A stretch of DNA of 64,000 nt from Sabellastarte sp. h YS-2021 (lineage: Eukaryota; Annelida; Polychaeta; Sabellida; Sabellidae), in NCBI GenBank assembly GCA_964017235.1, contig OZ024940.1:22697615-22761614 (forward strand). The letters are read 5' to 3'. How positions within the stretch are numbered: the first letter of the stretch is position 1; the number at the start of each line of letters is the position of its first letter. A program made the translations under genes and the position numbers. This document shows positions 56,879-64,000 of this stretch, piece after piece. The notes beneath the pieces are model-generated. The model worked only from the letters and a program-made list of their open reading frames with translations. It ran no database searches and was not told where the DNA came from.

Positions 56879-59116
56879 TGATGGGACCCTTCATGAACAA
56901 AATCAGAAGATGCATCTTGGCCCAACTTAGATCCTATTACAGTTTGAGAGTGATCTGGATCACGTCTGGATACAAGATAAAACATCTGTATTTTCCCATT
57001 TCCTTATTTTTACATGCTTTGGGGGATGTCTGTACTCTCCGAGTACTTCTGTTTCAGGTTTTTTTATCATGTATATCTTATCATGACACAATAAAGGGAC
57101 CAAAGTTTTAACAATGATTATTATTGCTACCATAGTTGCTCTAAGGCCAAACCTGGTTACGAGGGTTGATATTTTCAAATATCAACCTTCCTAGCAAGTC
57201 TTTTTTTTCAAAATAATGTGATTTCCTTGATATAAAACATAATTTAAATTACATTCTGGCTTTTTTATATATTTTTATTTCATGTGTCTTCTAATAATAC
57301 ATGCAAGGACTAAAATTATAATTATTATTATTTCTGTGACAATAACTGCTGTAAGACAAAACCTGGTTACGAGGGTTGATATTTTAAAATATCAACCTTT
57401 CTAGCAGGTTTTTAACCAATAATGTGATTAACGATATAAAACATATCTCGAATAAATGTCTGAATAGTTTTTATATATTTCAGTCAAATGTCTTCTAATA
57501 ACACAGTAACGATCCAAAAATAATAATAATTATTACTGATACAATAACTGCTGTAAGACAGAACCTGGTTTGAGGGGTTGATATTTTAAAATATCAACCT
57601 TCCCAACCAGGTTTTAAGTAAGAATGTGACTTCCTTGATGTATAACATATTTCTTTTAAATATTTCTGGCTTGGCTTATACCTTTTTGTCATGTATCTTC
57701 TATTAATATAGGTGAGGTACAAAAAATTATAATTATTATTATTGTGTGACAATAACTGCTGTACGACAAAACCTGGTCAGGAGGGTTGTTATTTTTAAAA
57801 TATCAACCTTCCTATTAGGTTTCAATAAATAATGTAATTGCCTTGATAAATAAATATTTTGAAATAAATTTCTGCCTAGTTTTTCATATTCGGGTCACTC
57901 ATAACATCTTATAATACAAAGAAGATCCAAAAATTATAATTATTATTACTATTTTGCCAATATAATTGCTATAAGACAAAACCTGGTTAGGAAGGTTGAT
58001 ATTTTAAAATATCAACTTTCCTAGCGGCTTTTAAACAATAATGTGATTTTCTTGATATAAAACATACTTTAAATAACTTTCTGGTTCGTTTTATATATTT
58101 TTATCATGTGTCTTTTAATAATACAGGCAAGGACCAAAAAATATAATTATTATTATTATTACCATGACAATAACTGCTGTAAGACAAAAACTGGTTAGGA
58201 GGGTTGATATTTTAAAATATCAACCTTCCTAGCAGCTTTTAAACAATAATATAATTTTCTTGATACATAACATATTTCTTTAAATATTTCTGGCTAGTTT
58301 TATATATTTTCACTGTTTTTATTACTAATTATAAGGCCAATGTCCAAAATTTATTATGATTAATATTATTCTTACATGCACTGCTGTAAGGTTAAACCTG
58401 GTTACAAGGGCTTCAAATTTTAAAATATCAACCTTCCTAGCAGCTTTTAAGCAATAGTGTGATTTCCTTCATATATAACATATCTTAGAGTGAATTTTTG
58501 ACTAGTTTCTTCTGCCAAGGAGGTTTAGTTTTTATCACTGTCTGTCTGTTTGTTATCAGAATTACACAAGTACTAATGCTTGAATTTTAAGAAAAAAAAT
58601 CAGAACAGGGGTCTTGGTCAAACTGAGATCATATTAACTTTTTAGAGTGATCTCGATCACCATCTGGATGAAAAAAAAAAAAAAAAAAACTTCGGTTTTT
58701 CCCATTACTGGATTACAAAATCACTACTGATTGGACCCTTCACGAATAAAATCAGAAGATGGGTCTTGACCGAACTTAAATCCCATTACATTTTGAGAGT
58801 GTTCTGGATCATGTCTGGATACAAGATGTATAAATACAAGGTAAAACAACTGTATGTTAAAAATTCACATTTACTTGTTTTTACATGCCTTGGCGGATGT
58901 CTGTACTCACCAAGTGCTTCTGTTTCATGTATTTTTATCACATATATCTTATTATGACACAGTCAAGGTCCCAAAATTATAAGAATTATTATCATTGTTA
59001 CAACAATTGATGAAAGACTAAACCTGGTTACAAAGGTTGATATTTTAAAATATCAACCTTCCTATTAGGTTTCAATAAATAATGTAATTGCCTTGATAAA
59101 TAAATATTTCGAAATG

Positions 59117-60122
59117 AAGTCGTTCCCACAAGTTGGCCAGTTGTCACCACAAGATAGAAAGTTGCTACCACAAGATACTAAGTCGTTCCCACAAGACAGC
59201 ATGTTGTTCCCACAAGAAACAAAGTTGTTCCCACAAGTTAGCAAGTCGTTACCACAAGATACAAAGTCGTTCCCAGCACCACATACTAACTTGTTCCCAC
59301 CACTTACTTAGTCATTACCACCACTTATTAAATCCTCCCCACCACTTACTAACTCGTTCCCACCACTTAGAAACTCATTGCCAGGGACCAATAATATGCA
59401 AACAGGGGTTAAAATATTTATTATACATATCAGTTACAACAGTGACTGCTAACAGCTTAGCAATACTATCAATTATTACTGAAACTAGTTAATAATATAT
59501 AAATTCATTTAAGATTGTCACTAGATAAAGACAGGAAAATTATTTACAAGATATATGAGCACATAATGGTGTGGTCCCCCTACGGTGCCACATGCAGACA
59601 CTATAACCCAGTTAGTAGTAAACCTCTACATAGAAGAATTCAGAAATTTAGACAGGGGATTAAGACCAGGGCAAAAAATGGCAATTTTTTTTGTAAGAAA
59701 AAGAAATGGTCTATGAAGAAAGAATATGTAAGTTATAGTGTAATGGATATAAAGAAGGGGTTGAGAATAAGACTATGCAATTTACTGTATGAAAAGACTA
59801 TGCAATTTGCTAACTTGTGGGAATGGGTTAGTATCTTGTGGTAACGACTTGCTATCTTGTGGAAATGACTTGCGGTCTTGTGGGAACGACTTACTAACTT
59901 GTGGGAACAATTTTCTAACTTGTGGGAATGACTTGCTATCTTGTGGAAAGGACTTGCTAACTTGTGGGTACGAATTACTATCTTGTGGTGATGACTTGCT
60001 TACTTGTGGGAACGACTTACTAACTTGTGGTAATGATTTTCTAACTTGTCAGAATGACTTAAGTGCCTTGTGGTAATGACTTACTAACTTGTGGTCATGA
60101 CTTACTATCTTGTGGTAACGAG
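59117..60122. mobile_element. Foldback-like element with 21-bp repeat arms
   Basis: Left arm 59,117-59,384: about a dozen degenerate 21-bp units (AAGTCGTTCCCACAAGTTAGC type). Right arm 59,809-60,122: about fifteen units of the reverse complement (CTTGTGGGAACGACTTACTAA type). The ~425-bp centre is unrelated. Inverted arms built of tandem short repeats are the hallmark of foldback transposons. It interrupts a 208-bp monomer. Both arms are open in one frame as a 7-residue repeat, which I regard as a by-product of the 21-bp period. Confidence 0.75.
59515..59844 (+). other. Open frame in the foldback centre, unrecognised
   Basis: A 109-residue frame rich in Lys and Arg, running from the centre into the right arm. 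Contains HRRIQKFRQGIKTRAKNG and KKGLRIRLCNLLYEK. No family was recognised. It could be a degraded remnant of a coding element or chance. Confidence 0.25.
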
Positions 60123-61129
60123 ATTAAAAATATGATAGGAAAACAGTTCTATGTCCCTTCCTGGACTCCGTACAGACCTGGTTACGAGGGTTGATATTTT
60201 AAAATATCAACCTTCCTGGTAGGTTTTTAAAACATAATAAGATTTAATTCATATATAACATATCTTGAATGAATTTTTGGCTAGTTACTTCTGCCAAGGT
60301 TGTTTAGTTTTTATCACCATCCGTCTATCTGTCTGTTAGCACGATTACACAAGTGCAATTGCTTGGAATTTTATGAAAAAAAAAATCAAACCGGGGGTCT
60401 TGGTCAAACTGAGATCATATTAAATTTTGAGTGATTTAGATCACTGTCCGCTTTTCCCGTTACTGGATTACACAAATACTAATGATGGGACTTTCATGAA
60501 CAGAATCAGAAGATGGGTAATGACCCAACCTAGACCCCATTACACTTAGTGAGTGTGATCTGGATCACAGTCTGTACTATGGATACAAGATTAAACATCT
60601 ATATTCTCCCCATTTACTTATTATTATGTGCCTAAGCTCTCTAAGTGCTTTTGGTTTGTGTATTTTCACATCTATTTATCTTATTGCGACACAATCAAGG
60701 TCCAAAAATAATAATAACTATTACTACTGCTGTAATAACTGCTGTGAGGTCAGATCTGGTTCTCAGTGTTGATATTGTAAAATATCAACCTTCCTAGCAG
60801 ATTTTTAACTGACAGCGTAATTTCATAAATAAATCAACATATTTTGAATAAATATGCGGCCAGTTTTATATAATCTTGCCACATATAACGACATATAATA
60901 CAAAGAAGGTCCCAAAATCATAATAATTATTAGTATTTTTACAATACAACTGGTGTATTACAAAACCTGACAATGATGTTTTTTCCCTATATATGTCACA
61001 CACTTTGAAAATGATCTGGCTTAGAGTCTGTATTTATAAGCAATCATTGTTTATCAAACTGTCTTATGACCGTCCATTGCTTTAAATAACAAAATAAAAT
61101 GTAAGACACTTTGTTTTCATGATAGCTTT

Positions 61130-61380
61130 TATAAACAGAAGTACAGGTGCACTTGCGGAAATTCCTTCAAAATGACGTCATCATAATAAACAGGTTCTGA
61201 CGGTTCGCTTTTAGACGGCACAAGCCCGGCTGGCCATTTAATGCTCTGGTTCCTGATTAAACACCAAGATAAATATTGTACGACAACCAGTCGAAATACT
61301 CGAAACGTTTTAAAATCGAGAGAACTTCGCAGAATTTTGGCTTTCTGAGGGTATTGTTTTGAATGCAAAAACACTAGTAC
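61130..61380. repeat. Unclassified repeat shared with 52.2 kb
   Basis: CAGGTTCTGACGGTT then AGACGGCAC and GGCTGGCCA near 61,192-61,235 match the reverse complement of 52,184-52,233. The rest of the minus-strand open frame (61,374-61,129) was not recognised. Confidence 0.35.
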
Positions 61381-61692
61381 GTGGGACGTCTTCGTTTTTA
61401 AAGATTTGGAAATAAGATTGTTATCAATATGTAGCCTTTGAAAGCAAAGTCAAGACCTGTGTGATTTTGTTTTAAAGATTTCTTTGTTTTTTTTAGGAGT
61501 TGGGCAATATAACAATTTTTTATTTTTGATCAGTATGGAGTACCGACTATGTACTGAGTACTGTACAGTACTCTGCAAGAACTATGTGATTCTAATTGGA
61601 AGAACGCTCTTTTTTTAAAGATAGATTTGATTTTGATTTGATTTTTGATTTGATCAGTATTTCAATATGTATGATGTAGCCATACTGCAGTA

Positions 61693-61900
61693 ATGGATAA
61701 ATTCCTTGGTCTCCAGCCTCCCCCTAGCAAAAAGCTTAAAGCTACCAGTAATATAAGATGTGATCTTGAAAAAAGAGAAAGGTCATTTCAAGCTCGTTGG
61801 AGTTCTCAATTTGATTGGCTTTTCTACAGTAGTGTTGAAAAAACAAATGTATTGCAGAACCTTGTCCTTCTGTCTATGGCCCACTTGCTTTAAAAAATAA
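61693..61900 (+). pseudogene. Possible degraded zinc-finger/hAT-type transposase N-terminus
   Basis: ATG followed by MDKFLGLQPPPSKKLK, then RSFQARWSSQFDWLFY. The RxFQ-x-W-x-x-xF-x-WL pattern occurs at the start of TTF/BED-type zinc fingers in hAT-derived proteins such as ZNF862. The frame is lost just after, where the first Cys pair would fall. Tentative. Confidence 0.3.
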
Positions 61901-62498
61901 GGCACAAAGCTCAAAATTTTCAGGGGATAAATTTGATAAATACATGCATGGTCCTTTAGTCCAGGGCAGTGATAATTGCTTTGACCTTTTTTTTTTTTGA
62001 ATTTTGGCAAAACTATTTTCCTATTTTTATTTTATTTCCTATCTGAATTTCTAAACCACTTGACAAGTTGAAGAGTGGTTAAAAAATGGTAATTATTACA
62101 GAAAATAAAGAGATTTAAATTTTAATTTTTTGGGCTATTTAAATTTCATATGGGCAATGAAAAGTGAAAAGTTAATGGCCCTGCTGGCCATCTGGCTTTC
62201 GTTAGGTAGTTCATACACTGTTTGTTGAGGTTTGACAACATCAACATATTAAAAAAAAAAAAAATTTAAAAAAAAGAATTTATAGACAAAGTAATACTTC
62301 TGTATAAGGAACAGTTACGGTGATCAATGATAATGACATCTTTTATTAAAATTTCCTTTCATTCGCACATGCTTGTAAATATTTTATATTATATTAAGAA
62401 TACAAATCATCTTTGAAAATTATTATCTTAAGTTGGCCTGATCTGTTCTAGTCCATCTTAAGATAGGCTACCCAATTTTGGATCCTAAGTTGGGCTTT

Positions 62499-63235
62499 AG
62501 CCCATCTTAAGATGGGCTGACTCCTAAGTTGGGCCCCACCATGGACATTTGCTAGTGCACAAAGTTGGCAGACACATGAATGTTGAAATTATCATGTTTC
62601 TGGCTTCTCGATATCTAACTTCTATGCTAAATGCGAGGATTTTCAGGCATGTAACCTTGTTGTTTGTGCAAATATCCAGTTTTATGTTGGGTCGCGCCAT
62701 GTATGGGTGTAGCACGAGATAATGACTCCCCTATATTTGTCACTGGGGGGGGGGGGGGGGGGGGGGTAACATATTGCAATAGGGGTTGAAATATTTAGCC
62801 CCACCCCCACCCCAAGGTTTGGAATCCCTCCCCAGATTGGTTATTATTATTGTGTTGGGGATTAACTTGCAGCAAAACACTTGCATTCTATTTAAAACTA
62901 ATGTGGGGGATTAACTTGAAGCAAAGCACATGTATTATTCTGTTCATTATTTATTTATGCAGAGTTTACATTTTTCGGCATGATTAACAGAATTATTATT
63001 GTGTCGAGTGTCATACAAAAAATGTGTCTTTTGTTAAGCTTTGTCTTGGTATTTACTTTAATATTCACACTATTTATTTTATTATTTTATACAGTGTGTT
63101 GCATTTAAATTTGGATTAGTGATTATTTCTACTACTGAAATCTTGAGATTCAACTAAAGCGTTTTTAAGTGTTTAATTAAAATTTGTGTGTAATCTAAAT
63201 GTTGGCTTCCAACTTAGGAATCAGCCCATCTTCAG
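62499..63235. repeat. Inverted-end element with an internal perfect palindrome
   Basis: A 20-bp perfect palindrome (AGCCCATCTT and its complement) lies at 62,499-62,518. The next ~28 bp (AAGATGGGCTGACTCCTAAG) is repeated inverted near 63,207-63,235. The interior includes a fragment of the 23.4-kb MITE end and a 22-base G run. Confidence 0.5.
62745..62766. repeat. Poly(G) run of 22
   Basis: Twenty-two consecutive G residues followed by C/A-rich CCCCACCCCCACCCC near 62,800, allowing a local G-C hairpin. Confidence 0.95.
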
Positions 63236-63239
63236 ATAA

Positions 63240-64000
63240 TATGCAGTGACATGCACATAAAACTGTACTTTTTGTTAGGTTATGTGGGTAATTTACTAAT
63301 TGTCAATTTCAAGTAAACACTTATGGTCAGTTGCACCAGTAATCATGCTACTTAATAAAAAATATCAATAAAATATGTGATAAAACAAGTTTACATTAAG
63401 TTCTCCACAACTGTAAAATACTTCAGGCATCATTTATGCTGAATTATGAAGAAAATGTCCACAAAAATGCTAAAAAATATTTGTTGCATTCATTTAATTT
63501 GGAATGTCAAAGGGTTACTGGCCCAGTTTTCATGCCATCTGTTGGTTATTTCAGAAACTTTAAAAATTAAATAATTTTTGCACAATACTATACAAAAATA
63601 AAGACTTAACCGTCGAACTCAACGCAATAAACTTTCCAATGGTGTTTTAATTGTATAAATCAGTTATGTATTGACAGATTTACAAGCAATTAAAGATAAA
63701 CAAAATTTCACATTGCATGGATAGAAATTTATTGACAAACAAACCATTGCATGAACCCAAAATAAGGACTAAAAGAGTTTGACAAGTGATATCCAAGTAC
63801 CCGATTCAACTACAGAAATGATAAATGTATCATTTTAAAGAAAAATAATAACAGTAGATTTTGTCAGTTTTTATTTGGAGAAATTTCGTCTTATATTGGC
63901 TGAGATATTGTTAAATATGCTGCAAACATACCAAAACTGGTGCTAGCACGAAAACTGGGCCATCGACCATAACATTATGCATGGTTAAGTCAGTCATTTT
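63240..64000. other. AT-rich DNA, nothing recognised
   Basis: No gene, RNA or repeat boundary was identified. GGCCCAGTTTTCATGCCA near 63,520 and GCACGAAAACTGGGCCAT near 63,945 are inverted, so a further MITE may span 63,519-63,963. Confidence 0.4.

Larger units (their letters stand above)
53050..60990. repeat. Higher-order tandem array of palindrome-bearing ~208-bp monomers
   Basis: About 20 monomers of roughly 205-210 bp. Each centres on a 22-bp palindrome (GTTGATATTTT and its reverse complement), with flanks AACCTGGTTAGGAGG and CCTTCCTAGCAGGTT that lengthen the dyad to about 54 bp. Each also carries an AATAATAATTATTATT block and GACAATAACTGCTGTAAG. Palindromes lie near 53,207, 53,844, 54,051, 54,257, 54,449, 54,657, 54,866, 55,075, 55,698, 55,911, 57,164, 57,376, 57,576, 57,785, 57,994, 58,203, 58,410, 59,036, 60,188 and 60,766. 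Spacers of ~430 bp separate groups of seven and two monomers, and this pattern repeats once with a period near 3.33 kb. Confidence 0.9.

Noticed and set aside
59789-60076. Cys-rich repeat protein frame in the foldback right arm
   Set aside because: The 7-residue repeat simply reflects the 21-bp period. The opposite arm gives an unrelated peptide from the same DNA unit.
53050-60990. Regularly spaced palindromes considered as a CRISPR array
   Set aside because: The period is ~208 bp, the units between dyads are homologous rather than unique spacers, and the genome is eukaryotic.

Overview
This is a window of animal nuclear DNA. It is AT-rich, its genes are split by GT-AG introns, and it is dense with SINEs, LINEs, a tyrosine-recombinase retrotransposon and small DNA transposons. 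The two host genes are widely conserved in animals, and the repeat content (tRNA-derived SINEs, DIRS-like and CR1/L2-like elements) suits a marine invertebrate. I cannot fix the phylum from the sequence alone.

Left arm (about 1-8 kb): six exons of TPK1, thiamine pyrophosphokinase, on the minus strand. The start codon is at 7896; the final exon lies off the left edge. Introns carry a 54-bp minisatellite, SINE copies and homopolymer runs.

Middle (about 11.3-22.8 kb): a retroelement nest. A 5'-truncated CR1/L2-like LINE on the minus strand (11.32-20.58 kb) is interrupted by a nearly complete DIRS-like element (13,884-20,418) with inverted terminal repeats, an internal complementary region, Gag, RT/RNase H and tyrosine recombinase. 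The LINE is also scrambled by a local duplication. A far older DIRS-like fossil sits beside it at 21.7-22.8 kb.

Centre (about 23-44.6 kb): the complete 12-exon coding region of ODAD4 (TTC25) on the plus strand. It encodes a 588-residue TPR protein of the outer dynein arm docking complex. The exons join without a frame break. A forkhead-like and an X-box-like site lie just upstream of the start, as expected for a motile-cilia gene. Introns hold MITEs with clear target duplications, several SINEs and a strong G-quadruplex motif.

Right arm (about 44.6-64 kb): no conserved gene was found. It holds piggyBac-like, pogo-like and other MITEs, SINEs, LINE tails, and an 8-kb higher-order tandem array (53.05-60.99 kb). 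The array is built from ~208-bp monomers that each carry a palindrome. It is interrupted by a MITE and by a foldback-like element whose arms are inverted arrays of a 21-bp repeat.

TPK1 and ODAD4 are divergently transcribed and about 15 kb apart. They have no known functional link; the space between them is mostly mobile DNA. All gene identities come from recognising protein families by eye; no database search was run.
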